From Gentiana macrophylla (Eukaryota; Streptophyta; Magnoliopsida; Gentianales; Gentianaceae): a DNA stretch of 64,000 nucleotides. The position numbers were made by a program, and so were the translations under genes. Position 1 is the first letter of the stretch; each line of letters starts with the position of its first letter. This document shows positions 23,191 to 35,845 of the stretch, piece after piece. Location: positions 1 through 64,000 of the forward strand of contig JAOBSW010000556.1 of NCBI GenBank assembly GCA_026214975.1. The letters run 5' to 3'. Below the pieces are notes generated by a model. That model worked only from the letters and a program-made list of their open reading frames with translations. It was not told the origin of the DNA and did not search any database.

Positions 23191-25446
23191 AAGACCCTGA
23201 TAATATAATCGGGCAGACTCTTTTTTCCCTCTTTCTTCTATTCTTTCTTCTTCTCCGTTTTCTTCCAATATTTCCGGCGATTCCACCAAATTTCCGGCGA
23301 TTGTTTACGATTTTCAATAACCATTCACCTCTAATCTCATTCATAAACTTAGGTAAACCAATTTTCATCTTTTTTCATCAAATATTTCCAAAATTTTCCT
23401 CATTCTATCCCTTTCTTCTTCCTTGGCATAGCTCCGCGATTTGGGCGAATTTGGGGTGATTCAAGCGATTCTTCACCATTTTCAACGAAAAACATGTCTA
23501 ATTTCATCCCAATCAAAGGTGAATAATTTTTTCTTATTATTTTCATCAATTTCTTCCATTGTTTTTTTTTTCGATTTTTGAAATGCTTGATAGTTTTAGT
23601 ATGCTTAGTAATGAGTTCCTAATTGTTGATAGTTGTAGTATCATGGCTGTTTCTACTCATTTCGATATTCCTTTCATTTCCAAAAGGTATCACTATTGAG
23701 CTATCTCCTTTGGCTCAATATATTTTTTTTCAAGTTTTAAAGTTCATTGTGCTTAATTTTCTTAATTCACTACTGAATTTGCGTTTTATTATCTCTTGAA
23801 ACTTGTGGAATATGATTGCTTATGACTAGTTTGATATGGGAATGACTGGATTAAATCCTCTGGTGGTTCAACAGTGTGTAAAATGAATCCACTTTTTTAG
23901 TGCATTTACAAGTTACAACATTTCATTCTACTTGTTTGTATCACTAGATAGAATTGTAATTGATTCATTTGATGAATGAATGAAATCAACATTATAAATT
24001 AAAAAAAGTATCCTTACAATTGTTCTTTTCATTTATAGTTCCATGAAGGTTAAGTGTTAATTGAACAGAAAAAGAACATTTTAGAGATTTGAAAACAGGC
24101 AAATAGGTAATTTATCCAACTCGTAGAGTGGGCTAATTGATTACACATCCAACTTAGCCTTCATCGCTTGTTAATTGAAAATAAAATGAGAAACTGGAAC
24201 TCATAACGACCAAGTGTGTTCATGAATCTAGAATAAGTTATTTTTGTATCTTTCTTGAATGATCTCATATATCCCTTTAGGACTCAGATTGGCTTAAGAA
24301 GATGTTTGCAAATTGCTACTACGATGAGTGAAAGAAATGGTCCTGTATTCTGCTTTTTCATGGACTTGGGCGATGCAGTGTGGGTCAGTAACTTTAATCG
24401 ACATGTTTGTCATTCTTAATTCTCATTTAGACCTGTAATTTGTTTTTCTGTTTCAACTTTTTGAGCTATGATGCCATCCAAGAATAGTTATATATGTGTA
24501 TAGGTCTAATTTTTCCATCATTTTCACTTAGTTGTTGTCTTCACTTTGGGCTGAGTATTTAGTTTCAGGTCGCTTTTTCTTATTTGAAGGGATATCATAA
24601 CTCAGAGGTTATATCTGGAAAGATGACACAACCTTGTTAAATGCGGATCCTTATCTTTTTCAGTGTTCTCATTTTAGATAATTATGGACATAACAAGTAC
24701 AATTACGATCAGAGATTAATATATCATATTGGTTTTTATTTTTTATGTTTTGTGTTTCAGGTGCCACTAAAAATTCAATTAGGGTGGCTCAGGTATATGT
24801 CCTTTGTCATTTTCATTTTGGTGTTGCTTTCCGTGTGTCTAAATGAGAATTGCATGCATATGAGTGCGATGGATGCTTCAAATTCCTAGTGCGACCAGAT
24901 TATATTGGCAAGCATTGGAAAAGACAAGTTTGGGGAGGAAATGAAGAACAACTCAACACAAGCTGGTGTTAATGTAACATCCTTTTCCACCTAGTTATTT
25001 TAGTGTTATCTCTATCATGGTAAAGTTATTCCTTGTGCTCTAGGGTAAACTTCTTTCGGAAGAAAAGCGTGGCATTGAGACTCCTTGTATAGTTTTTGGT
25101 ATTTCCACTCAAGACAACGGAATATTGGAATTTATATGCTTTGACATGATTTTGTTTAGGTTCATTACTATGAGGATGAATCGCTCCACAGCACTTGTCT
25201 TTGTTTGGTAGTTGGTGGCGAGAGGTAAGTATTTGTAAAAGTGGTCTAGGATTTTCCTTTCCTGCTTTTTTGTTTTCCTCTTCCTCCTTTATTACATAAT
25301 TTTCTTTTATATTCAATCTTCGATTTCCATTTGAAGCAAACTTGAATGCTATAGTTGAATATTTTGGAGGAAATTCTTGTAATGAGGCATTTTATTGTCA
25401 CTAGTTATAGGGTGTGATGTTATTGGAATAAACATGTGCAGGTCAC
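23191..25446 (+). other. CACTA1 interior, possible decayed transcribed unit
   Basis: Starts with a pyrimidine-rich leader (CTCTTTCTTC-type, 23216-23270) and TTTCCGGCGATT repeated twice, like a plant 5' UTR. A short ATG frame (MSNFIPIK, from about 23494) follows, ending at a GGTGAAT splice-like donor. Later exon-like islands appear near 24280-24385 and 24760-24890. I cannot identify a protein, and no transposase motifs are visible. The remainder lies beyond gypsy2 at 32007-32810. Confidence 0.3.
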
Positions 25447-27125
25447 TGATGGCCAAAATAGTGACGGTCCAACCTTAACCGGCAGAGTATCGGGTCGGAT
25501 GCACTATAGTAGCGAGCAAGGTCGTATCCCACGAGGAATCAGTCGAGTATCAAAGCCGTTTTTGGATTTAGTTTAGGTCAACCAAAATGTTTCAAGTTTA
25601 ATTACACTAAAACAAAATATAAACTAAAGATACTAAAGAGAGAAAGATACATAGCCAAACCATGATCCAATTGAATACTTTCGCCCCTCTAATCGACTAT
25701 TTGGGAATGGAAACTACCAACCAACCATCCTAATGCTTATATCGACTCGTTTATGGGTGCAAACTCCTAAGATAGTACTAGACGCCATGCAACAACCTAG
25801 TACCCTTTGCCCGGTTCAACAGTCCGCCTTTAAGGATTTAACTGACCGGAACAAGATAAACGCTCTAGAGCGCTCGATTTACACCGACAAACCTCGTTAT
25901 CCAATCGATCTAAACAACTCGAGTCAATTGTAAATAACGATCTTAAAACCCTTTTCCCACACCCCTTCGCAACATACATTTATAAAAGTGGTGTGTTTGT
26001 TCATGAACTAGGTGTACAAGCTAATTCAAGCATTGATAACAAGTTTTAAGACATGAATTCGTCAATATAACAACAATTAAACACTACCCATTCCCAATTT
26101 CATCAATTAGAGGGTGATTTCTTCAATTTTCACATAATTTGGCTATGAAAAGTTTAGCTACTCATAATTAAACTAAGAACAACAATCAAAGATAGAATTA
26201 AAGCCATAAATGAAAGAGAAACTGAAATTAATTACCAAAATCGTGGAAAATCGGAGTTTACATCAATTTTCATCCACACCCATTGTCACTTGGGGAAGAA
26301 GAAGACTCCAAAATGCCAAAATCCAACAAAGAGAGCTAGAATCAAAGTTAAATTCGAGTTTAATCTAAGAGAGATAGTGAAAGATGAGCTAATCTAAGGA
26401 GAAAAGTGATGAAAATCGACCCAAGAGAGTCTAAGTGAGTCACAGGTATGAGTTCTTATGAAATGGGTGAAAAATCTATTTAAAAGGCCAAAAAAACGCA
26501 GAGATAAAGCAGTTTTGGCGTGCCCCAAAGTCTTCGGCGCGCGCCAAAACTGTTCTGTGATTCTGGGAGCTCTCTGTTCCAACTTGGCGCGCCCCAAAGT
26601 CTTCGGCGCGCGCCAAAATTCCTGGGCAGATACACCTTCAGTAATCTGGAAATATCTTTGCGCCAGAGCTCCGATTTGAGTGATTCAAAGTGCGTTGGAA
26701 AGCTCACTCAATTGTCTACAACTTTCATGAAGACCACATGTCCAGAAAATGCATGTATCTGGGAGAAAATGCAGATAAAGTGAGCAGATGGTGAAAGCAC
26801 CAACCACCTTTGATCCGTTCCATCCCCGGGCTTCGGTTATGCCATTCTAAGTCTCATGCCTCATCTTTTGGGCTCACGAGTCACCTATTTTCTGCATTTC
26901 CATTGCACAATATACCAAGCATAATCCCGCAAGATAAATAGGGCTCGAAAAGGGCCAAAACACCGTAAAATGATAAGGTTTTCCATCAATTTGATGGATT
27001 GCCTCAAAGTGAGCGTGCAATGTATTTTGACCTATAAATGGTCTAAAACTACCCAATACAAGCCAAAAGTATCATAAATGGGGGTTAAAACATGCACCGG
27101 AGCATAGTAAAGTTGACTCTCATCA
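25447..27125 (-). repeat. gypsy2 3' LTR
   Basis: Plus-strand ends TGATGGCC and CTCTCATCA. It matches the 30328 repeat nearly base for base, with only scattered small changes, for example near 25867 and 26493. It contains two CpG-rich 35-bp repeats at 26515-26549 and 26584-26618. Confidence 0.85.
26515..26618 (-). promoter_or_regulatory. Paired CpG-rich U3 repeats in the gypsy2 3' LTR
   Basis: Two copies of a 35-bp CpG-rich motif (26515-26549 and 26584-26618) containing GGCGCGCGCC, a palindrome. On the minus strand they lie directly upstream of a TATA-like TTTTAAATAG (about 26484-26475). The same pair is in the 5' LTR at 31397-31431 and 31464-31498. Position suggests promoter-proximal control sites or silencing targets. 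Confidence 0.45.
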
Positions 27126-29448
27126 ACCACCCCCCATTAGCGGTTTCTCGCCCTCGAGCAAAATGAGCGTTTTAAAAGAAACCAAAGAGTCAACGTTACA
27201 CGCGTAGGTCAAGCCAATCACATATCAAAGATAACCGACAAATAAATGAGTAAATGCATGCAACTTAACCATACCTTACCAAGCAAATGGGATGTGTGTG
27301 TGTGTGTGTGTGAATAGCTTCTCCTACATTTACCACGGTTTACCGGTTCGGATTATGGACGCTTGGTGATTACGACTACACCATAGGCTCATACTTCATA
27401 AGCATCTCCACTAATCAGGGCCAACCGAGGCTAAGTAAGGTCAAGTAGGACTTGCACGGTTGTAACGTTAGGCTAGGGACGGGGCTAACCGAAGGGAATT
27501 TCTGGGGAATAAACAACAAAGAGATAAAACGAGCAAGCTTAATCACGGGTGTGTCAATACAAAACGTAGCTAGCTAGCTCTCCCTTCTCTAGCTCAAAAT
27601 GAAACTCAAACATGATCCAAGAAAATAAAATGCCATATCGCACTATGTCTCAAGTGTAACGAGGCAAAAATGTATAAGAAATCATGTTTCTTCACTAAAA
27701 TCTCATCCCAACCACCAACATCACATACTAAATCAATACATGAGTCCCATATTTTTGGCTTTCTTTGACTCAACCTTTTATTTTCCTTTCATGACTTTTT
27801 TCTTCTTTTTTTTTTCTTTCTTCTTCTTCTTTTTTTTTTTTTTTTTTGATTTTGAACTTGAATTTTTATTAGGTTTGAGTCAAAGACCATCACATACACA
27901 TAAAATGAATCGAGCTCCTACCCTCCAATATCATGAAATAGCTCGTAAAACACACCAACTCCTATCAAGAATACAAACCACTCTACCACCCCACACTTGC
28001 CTAAGCAAGTGTGATAAAATGAAATGATTAAGCTCAACTCGTAGGGTGTTCAAGGGAATATAGACCACGAATAAGGCTCAAGGTTGGGAAATTACGGGCT
28101 AAAAACGAACGGCTAAGTGTCGGATGGGGGTCTAACCATCCTACCAAGGCTTAGAGGGGTTATTGTGGAATATGTTATGGGATGGCTATTTGGCTCTAGC
28201 TAGGTCAAAGAAATGCCATAACTATCATCCCAAACTCTACCAAGGTCGGCCTTTCTATTTCGTCTCGAAGTTAATGGTATGAGTTCTAGGTAGCCGAATT
28301 GTGCCTAAGTCAACCATAATCGGTCACTAGTTACCATGGTTTATGAAATTGAAGCTATACGTGCATGAAATCCCATCTCCAAGATAAGGTAGTAAGCCAG
28401 GTAACATGCATTCAAACATTCACTAAACCGTTTATCCTATCAATATGAAGGCTCAACAAACGAATGCAACATCAAAACTGTGGAAAATTTTAAAAAATGC
28501 TCAAATTTTACTAAAGAGGCGACCAAACGATAAGCATACAACACTTTGGCCAGAAAAACAATGAAGCACATATCAAAGCTAAGCCTACCACCCCCTACTT
28601 TAAATGCAACACTGTCCTCAGTGTATGAATGATAAAGGAAAGAAGACTTAGCTTAACCCAGAAAAAGGCGCAAATGAGTGCATATGACATATTCACTTAA
28701 GCTCCATCTCATACACCTAAAGCCATGAAACCAAGAAACACGAAAACGCATGCACGGGGAACAGCCACGTGCCAAAAGCAGGCAATAGATAACGAGATAT
28801 AAGCAAAAGAATCAATGTCACATACACTGTCATAACGAAACCAAAAGTACCAAAATTGGATCACATGAGATGAAAAGTTAATAACAAGAGAAGCGTCATC
28901 CATGCATAAAATATGTGCCAAAATGATAACAATCCAAGTACGGTATGGGAATGGAAAGGAAGTATTCACCCAAGAGTTCTTTTCCTAGGCCAAAATTCTC
29001 CACTCTTTTACCAAAGACTCACTCCTACTACTCCCAAAGAAAGAAAAAGTGGGTTGCCTCCCACAAGTGCCTTTGTTTTACGTCATTGGCTTGACTTATT
29101 AAGAAACTAAAAGAAAAGAAAATAAGCACGAGTGGAATGAAAAAAAAATTGCACATCTTTTGCTCAATAGCCTCAAGAACATGGCAATTAAAAAAAACTT
29201 TCATCTACTTTTATTTAGAACACAACAAAAAAAACATCTACCTAAAACATTCTAAGTTTAAAGTCCTTAGTTCGACTTTCTACCCCAACAATGCTAAGGA
29301 TAATTATACCAAAGGAGAGCAAACCGTTGCGTCTCCCTACACAAATCAAAAGAATTGAGCACACCCTTAAAATGGGGCAAGACAAACAAGGGGCTCAATC
29401 CCCACCACCAAGATTGGTTCAAGAAATTCATCGTGTAACACAATGAAT
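27126..29448 (-). other. gypsy2 interior, 3' non-coding part
   Basis: No reliable ORF. It holds a TG microsatellite (27293-27312) and a long T-rich run (27795-27848). The Athila/Tat 3' signature lies on the minus strand at 28588-28624 (GAGGACAGTG, then AAGTAGGGGGTGG). GTGGGTTGCCTCCCAC at 29049-29064 is a palindrome-like motif recurrent in plant Athila/Tat elements as GGGAGGCAACCC. Confidence 0.6.
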
Positions 29449-30189
29449 TCAATTTCCCCGAATGAGAGCATATGCCAAGTAACAAAGATCAAACACCAAA
29501 CAATAAAATTTTGGCTCAACCACAACATCAACATATTCAATGTGATCCACCACCACATTTTTTTCAATAAGGTTCAAAGGAGAAGGAATAAATGATTCAC
29601 TAGTAGCATGTTTCGTACCTTCTTCATGACACTCGTGATGGGTGATTACCTCAAGAGTCGACGGTGGAGCAAATGAAATTTCATCATTTTTAGCACTCAT
29701 CTCAACCTTCCTCTTCTCAATCAATTGCTCTACCCGGTTCTCCAAGTTCTTTAATTCCAATTGAAGAGTAGTAGCATTCGTTTTAATATCCATCAACTCC
29801 CGACCTTGCTCTTCCAAAGCTCGGCCTTGCTCTTTTAAAGCTCGGCCATGCTCTTCTAACAGATGGCCTTGCTCTTGCAAAGTCTCATTGATTTGCTCTA
29901 AGAGGATGTCGGTTGAGCTCTTTTGCGGTGGAGAAGCTATTTGTGGAGGTTGATCATATTGCAAATACGCATTGGGGTGTTGGGCGAGAACTTGGAGGAC
30001 TCTCCCACTCATTGTTGTATGGTGATGTGTATGGGTTGAACTGATAATATGGTTGGAATTCAAAACCCATAGCACCAAAATTAAAGCCTCCAAAAGAGTA
30101 GGGAGAAGATCCATCATGGCCACACGGATCCATACACTGTGATTCAAGGGAAAAACAAGAACACAATCAAGGTATCTAGTCACCACCAC
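29449..30189 (-). CDS. gypsy2 gag-like coiled-coil ORF
   Basis: A 246-codon open frame just inside the primer site. Residues 1-60 are hydrophobic and histidine-rich and may be artefactual, so the real start could be the internal methionine at about residue 60. From about 85 to 165 there is a strong coiled coil with tandem EQGR units (LKEQGR, LEEQGR), then IKTNATTLQLELKNLENRVEQLIE. An acidic, histidine-containing segment follows. Similar EQG-repeat coiled coils occur at the start of gag in Athila/Tat relatives, so a truncated gag is the best guess. No knuckle, protease or RT follows. A structural role in particles made by another element is inferred. Confidence 0.5.
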   Translation of the reverse strand: MVVTRYLDCVLVFPLNHSVWIRVAMMDLLPTLLEALILVLWVLNSNHIISSTHTHHHTTMSGRVLQVLAQHPNAYLQYDQPPQIASPPQKSSTDILLEQINETLQEQGHLLEEHGRALKEQGRALEEQGRELMDIKTNATTLQLELKNLENRVEQLIEKRKVEMSAKNDEISFAPPSTLEVITHHECHEEGTKHATSESFIPSPLNLIEKNVVVDHIEYVDVVVEPKFYCLVFDLCYLAYALIRGN

Positions 30190-30302
30190 TACCGCAATAG
30201 ATGGTGTGACTTTTCAACAAAAATCCAACATCAAGAAAAAACAAAAAAAAAAAAAACAACCTAAGCCTAAGTCTTCCAATGACTTGAGAGATATCGATTA
30301 AT

Positions 30303-30320
30303 TCCCCGGCAACGGCGCCA
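30303..30320 (-). promoter_or_regulatory. gypsy2 primer-binding site (tRNA-Asp)
   Basis: The minus strand reads TGGCGCCGTTGCCGGGGA, an 18-base match to the complement of the tRNA-Asp 3' end, seven bases from the 5' LTR. gypsy1 carries the same site with one change. Confidence 0.85.
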
Positions 30321-30327
30321 GAAAACT

Positions 30328-32006
30328 TGATGGCCAAAATAGTGACGGTCCAACCTTAACCGGCAGAGTACCGGGTCGGATGCACTATAGTAGCGAGCAA
30401 GGTCGTATCCCACGAGGAATCAGTCGAGTATCAAAGCCGTTTTTGGATTTAGTTTAGGTCAACCAAAATGTTTCAAGTTTAATTACACTAAAACAAAATA
30501 TAAACTAAAGATACTAAAGAGATAAAGATACATAGCCAAACCATGATCCAATTGAATACTTTCGCCCCTCTAATCGACTATTTGGGAATGGAAACTACCA
30601 ACCAACCATCCTAATGCTTATATCGACTCGTTTATGGGTGCAAACTCCTAAGATAGTACTAGACGCCATGCAACAACCTAGTACCCTTTGCCCGGTTCAA
30701 CAGTCCGCCTTTAAGGATTTAACTGACCGGAACAAGATAAACGCTCTAGAGCCGCTCGATTTACACCGACAAACCTCGTTATCCAATCGATCTAAACAAC
30801 TCAGTCAATTGTAAATAACAATCTTAAAACCCCTTTTCCCACACCCCTTCGCAACATACATTTATAAAAGTGGTGTGTTTGTTCATGAACTAGGTGTACA
30901 AGCTAATTCAAGCATTGATAACAAGTTTTAAGACATGAATTCGTCAATATAACAACAATTAAACACTACCCATTCCCAATTTCATCAATTAGAGGGTGAT
31001 TTCTTCAATTTTCACATAATTTGGCTATGAAAAGTTTAGCTACTCATAATTAAACTAAGAACAACAATCAAAGATAGAATTAAAGCCATAAATAAAAGAG
31101 AAACTGAAATTAATTACCAAAATCGTGGAAAATCGGAGTTTACATCAATTTTCATCCACACCCATTGTCACTTGGGGAAGAAGAAGACTCCAAAATGCCA
31201 AAATCCAACAAAGAGAGCTAGAATCAAAGTTAAATTCGAGTTTAATCTAAGAGAGATAGTGAAAGATGAGCTAATCTAAGGGAGAAAAGTGATGAAAATC
31301 GACCCAAGAGAGTCCAAGTGAGTCAGGTATGAGTTCTTATGAAATGGGGCTGAAAAATCTATTTAAAAGGCCCAAAACGTGTGAGATAAAGCAGTTTTGG
31401 CGTGCCCCAAAGTCTTCGGCGCGCGCCAAAACGTCTCGTGATTCTGAGGAGCTCTGTTCCAACTTGGCGCGCCCCAAAGTCTTCGGCGCGCGCCAAAATT
31501 CCTGGGCAGATACATCTTCAGTAATCTGGAAATATCTTTGCGGCGTAGAGCTCGATTTGAGTGATTCAAAGTGCGTTGGAAAGCTCACTCAATTGTCTAC
31601 AACTTTCATGAAGACCACATGTCCAGAAAATGCATGTATCTGGGAGAAAATGCAGATAAAGTGAGCAGATGGTGAAAGCACCAACCACCTTTGATCCGTT
31701 CCATCCCCGGGCTTCGGTTATGCCATTCTAAGTCTCATGCCTCATCTTTTGGGCTCACGAGTCACCTATTTTCTGCATTTCCATTGCACAATATACCAAG
31801 CATAATCCCGCAAGATAAATAGGGCTCGAAAAGGGCCAAAACACCGTAAAATGATAAGGTTTTCCATCAATTTGATGGATTGCCTCAAAGTGAGCGTGCA
31901 TTGTATTTTGCCCTATAAATGGTCTAAAACTACCCAATACAAGCCAAAAGTATCATAAATAGGGGTTAAAACATGCACCGGAGCATAGTAAAGTTGACTC
32001 TCGTGA
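30328..32006 (-). repeat. gypsy2 5' LTR
   Basis: Near-identical to 25447-27125 apart from small indels and an altered outer end (CTCTCGTGA instead of CTCTCATCA). High similarity of the pair points to a fairly recent insertion. Confidence 0.85.
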
Positions 32007-32811
32007 TCCTTTGGTTGCCAATTTATCAAGATTTATGATCATCATTTTGGTATCACTTTATCTTAGCTTAGTTTCACCTTTGGAATCTCAAGTGCATCTA
32101 CTTTATCTTAGCTTAGTTTCACCTTTAGATTCTTGCCACCTTTGTTTGATTGACATATGATACTCGGTGTGCGGCTATACTTACCTAACTTATTTTTTTG
32201 GCGGAGTCCACTTACTTTGTCGCACTTTTTACAGCTTTCCGAAGAAGGTGTTGTAGTTACTCGGCTTAGCAAACAAAGAAATTGCTTGAGGTCAATGTAG
32301 TTAGAGGTGCTACTGCAAATCTCAATAGTTAGGGGATCTATTGCAAACCCCGTAGTTACGAGATCTACAGAAAATCTCGCTTTCCTTGCACATGTAGAAT
32401 CTATGCAATACTTTGCCTTATAGTTGATAGCTTGTATTTAAATTGTCTATTAACACTTAACACGTATGAAACTAGACATGACCTTGTGCCTAAAAATGAG
32501 ATACTAACTTTTTCTTGTGCCTTAATGAAATCTTGTATACTAATGAAACTAATGTCCTTTGAAAATACAAAAAATATGGTGAAATTTCAATTTATATATA
32601 TGGTATAGTTTGGTGATTTTTGCTTGAAATGTTTACGATTTTCATATTATTATTATGTTTATCCATCCCCTAGCTGGTAGTTTTGGTTCATTTGGTTGAT
32701 TTTTGGTTCATTTGGATGATTTTTGATTCATGTTAATGTTGCGTTTCGATTTTTCGGCATGCGAGGGCATGCAAAAACAAATGCTGCCTAAAATTAAATA
32801 ATAAAAAAAAG
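32007..32811. other. CACTA1 interior right of gypsy2
   Basis: AT-rich. A phrase of about 30 bp beginning TTTATCTTAGCTTAGTTTCA occurs twice near 32058 and 32101. Around 32275-32390 there are repeated ATCTA(C)TGCAAATC-like words. No coding region is seen. Confidence 0.4.
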
Positions 32812-33259
32812 CAGGGGGCGACATTTGTCGTCCCTAATTTCAGAAAATTATAGCGGTCATTAGGGACTACATTTGTCGTCCCTAATTTAAATTTTTTTTT
32901 AATAGTTCATTTTCGGAAATTAAATTAAATTTATTGTAAAGTTTTTAGGGACGACAATGTCGTCCCTAATAAAAATTAAATTATTTAATTTGTTTTTGTG
33001 AAATAATATAAATTAATTTCGGAATTTTACATTAGGGACGACATGTCGTCCCAAAAAATGCACGCCACGTCAGCGTTGAATAAAAAATTTACCACGTCAT
33101 CGATGGATCTTTAGGGGCGACATGTCGTTCTAAAAAAAAATCCTCCTATTTTTTGAGACGAACCTTTAGAAATGACACATTAGGGATGACATGTCGTCCC
33201 TAAACGTAAAAACGGGACGACTTTTGATTATTAGCGACGACATTTTGTCGTCCCAAAAG
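32812..33259. repeat. CACTA1 right subterminal repeats
   Basis: About ten GGGACGAC or GTCGTCCC motifs, many as inverted pairs (32818-32835, 32947-32967, 33035-33052, 33183-33200). They mirror the left block. Confidence 0.75.
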
Positions 33260-33277
33260 AGTGTAATTGTAGTAGTG

Positions 33278-33380
33278 AAATTATTTAATATGGATCTCTC
33301 AAATGGTTCCAGTTCTTAAGAACCATGATTTGATGGGCTTCGTGGATGGTTCTCAACTGTGCCCATCCAAATTCACACTT
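33278..33380 (+). pseudogene. copia2 gag, continuation after CACTA1
   Basis: Begins with the second AAA target copy and reads YLIWISQMVPVLKNHDLMGF, then VDGS, the typical continuation of plant copia gag. It runs into a TA repeat at 33382 and is lost. No later copia2 domain was found, so it is either truncated or its remainder was displaced by the Helitron insertion. Confidence 0.75.
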
Positions 33381-35231
33381 GATATATATATATATATATA
33401 TACTAGTCAATAACCCGTGCATAATGCACGGGACTTCACTATCATTGAAATACAGATAGACAATATCCTCTACGTAAGCATCTTGATCAAAACCACCACC
33501 ATCCAAGAGGCTGCAACTAAAGCGAATAAGATTACTTATCATGACCTCTTCCAAGTCTAATGACTTCAAACATTTTTTGTTTTTTTATTAAACAACCATT
33601 CACAGGAGCTAATAATTAAAGTAAAGACAACCACACTTTACAAAAATGCATTTTCTTTGTGGAGGAAGCATATATGTCTATCTTAGTATTATATTCCTTC
33701 ATCTTACAGGTGCTTCAATTACAGATATGACATCCATCTAAACATAATTGTTGAATAAACTCTGAAATATTATTATTTGTAAACAAATGTCACCTACTTT
33801 AATCATCTTCATTATATTCACAATGCACGCCCAACAACATCAACATCATCCTCCTCATGCGAACCCTTTCTGCAACCATTCAAAATCACCAAACCCATGC
33901 ATAAATAACTAAGCATCCTGACCAACAACAACATGCCTTTGTCTCAATCCTATATTACCCGGTTGCTGTTGTTTCTCCTATTCAAAATTAAGTTGGTGTT
34001 ATATACTTCTCAGATGATGTATGATGATTCATTATTTAATTTGATCTCTGCTGCTCAACTTTCCCAAAGTTTTGAAGCCTCCTTCCAATAAGATATATGG
34101 CATTGCGTATGGAACTATGCAGGTCTGTGAAACTGGACATAAGACCTCTCTCAGACACAGTAACACAAGAGACCTTGTCTTAGGCAGCCCAAATGACTTC
34201 AAATGATATCAAATCCAGGTGACGTCCATGTAATCAAACACGACCATTCCAAAAATAAATTTGTATCAACCCATCGATACCGTATATCCTACCAAAACAC
34301 ATCCCAAGACGCAAAATTCCATGAAGGAATGGTTTCAAAAAAAAAACCCCTCAAATCATGCCGAAAAAATAGGCAATGACTAATTCATAATCAAATTTAT
34401 CCCAACCTGGTAAAATCTGAAGAAAACATGCAAATCTTCACCTAAACCTGTTAATAAAAAATGAAGAGATACATAGAATAATTGATAGCTCGGCCTAAAA
34501 ATATCAATCAAAGTGAAAAATAAATCAAAGCTCTAAATTTGATACTTTAGTCTTGTAAGGAAAATATTAAGGGAAATGAAGTGCGTACTTGGATTTAGGT
34601 GTGCCAGCAGAATTAGTCCATAGGCACTTTTTTGATTGGATATTGCTAGATCGTAGAGAGAATGTGTATAAAAAAAGTTGTTGAATGATAACATTGTCTA
34701 TACTTCAGTGACACACCATTCTCACTTCATTTCATCAATTCACCCTCATAGCTTTCATATCAGTATCACTCTAAACCAATGATTATAGCAGTGGTTGATG
34801 TAATTGAGCTTCTTAACCTCCTGATTCGATTTCGCATCTTACATCTCATACACTTCTTTAAATGATTGGTCTTCTGAATCATATGATTGGTCTTTGACCA
34901 TAAATCAAATGAGCTTGGACATTTTGTTGATGCCGTGACCATCTATTATCGTTCTGTGGATCAAAAATGGCAATTCAGTTGCACTTCTGAATCATCTTAT
35001 CTCAGCAAGAGGCTTGAACACAAAAACGATAGATCAAAGAGTACCTCAATAAGTATAATAAATCACCCTTAGCATCTTCGATTACATTATATTATTGGGT
35101 CGAAGAAGATGTTTTCTTTTTCAGAAGGAAACAACGTACAACTTGTCTCCGCCTCCGCTTCTCTTCAACCAAGCCGTGCCGATCATGCCATGCCCGGCCT
35201 CCTTTTTTTGAGGAAAGTAGATATCCTTTCA

Positions 35232-35483
35232 GACACAAAATACAGTACACCACATAAAAAATTGCCTCTTTCTTGTAGTATGATCACATGGAAAAATGAT
35301 CAAATTTCTCGAAAAGAAATGACATTCTTATGGCCTCCCTTTCTTGTAGTATGATCACATGGAAAAATGATCAAATACAGTATACCACATAAAAATTGCC
35401 TCTTTCTTGTAGTATAATCACATGGAAAAATGATCAAATTTCTCGAAAAGAAATGACATTCTTATGGCCTCCCTTCTTACCAA
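35232..35483. repeat. Tandem duplication, about 140-bp unit
   Basis: The block with AAATACAGTACACCACATA, CCTCTTTCTTGTAGTAT and TCTCGAAAAGAAATGACATT is present twice, with a shorter partial copy between. The copies are nearly identical, so it is a young local duplication inside the Helitron. Confidence 0.8.
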
Positions 35484-35845
35484 GCCACCCCTATGCATTT
35501 GCTTCATCATCATTTATCATATTTTTGGAACATCTATTCGATCTTTGAACCTGAATATAACTTCCTTTGAGATGAATATATGAGAGCAAAAGCACACTAC
35601 ATATTTCAAGTGATCAATCATATCATCGTCTTGACTGCTTCGCTAATTAATTTCAAGTGATCAATCATATCATCTTCATAAAGCTTGGGTTCATAAAGGC
35701 TAACTATATGCAAAATGTAATAAGACATTATGCACCATGGAAATCCATTCTTTACCTCTGTAATAGCATGACCGGGAGGCTGTGAGCTTATAGTGATTCT
35801 CTTCACTATCCCTGATATTATATAAAAAGACATGATAAATTTATA

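Larger units (their letters stand above)
25447..32006 (-). mobile_element. gypsy2: non-autonomous Athila/Tat-like LTR retrotransposon
   Basis: Two long, very similar direct repeats (25447-27125 and 30328 to about 32006) enclose a 3.2-kb interior. The primer site next to the right repeat is an exact match to the tRNA-Asp 3' end read on the minus strand, so the right repeat is the 5' LTR. A C-rich plus-strand run (27126-27136) is the minus-strand polypurine tract next to the 3' LTR. The interior holds one gag-like coiled-coil ORF and no RT or integrase. Target duplication is unclear: GTCAC precedes 25447, but the right edge reads GTGAT and the last LTR bases there are altered. Confidence 0.85.
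20756..33277. mobile_element. CACTA1: non-autonomous CACTA (En/Spm-like) transposon
   Basis: Left end CACTACAACAAATTAGG and right end, read inward on the other strand, CACTACTACAATTACAC. They are flanked by the 3-bp duplication AAA (20753-20755 and 33278-33280). Subterminal blocks at both ends are packed with GGGACGAC and its complement, the transposase-binding arrays expected of this superfamily. About 6.0 kb belongs to CACTA1 once gypsy2 is removed. No transposase domain is visible. The interior holds two tandem arrays (21263-22870) and possible exon-like pieces (23200-25440). Confidence 0.85.

Noticed and set aside
22884..23459. 191-codon plus-strand ORF
   Set aside because: It runs through CACTA subterminal-type motifs and a T-rich leader. 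Lys/Phe-rich residues come from AT-rich repeats and no domain is visible.
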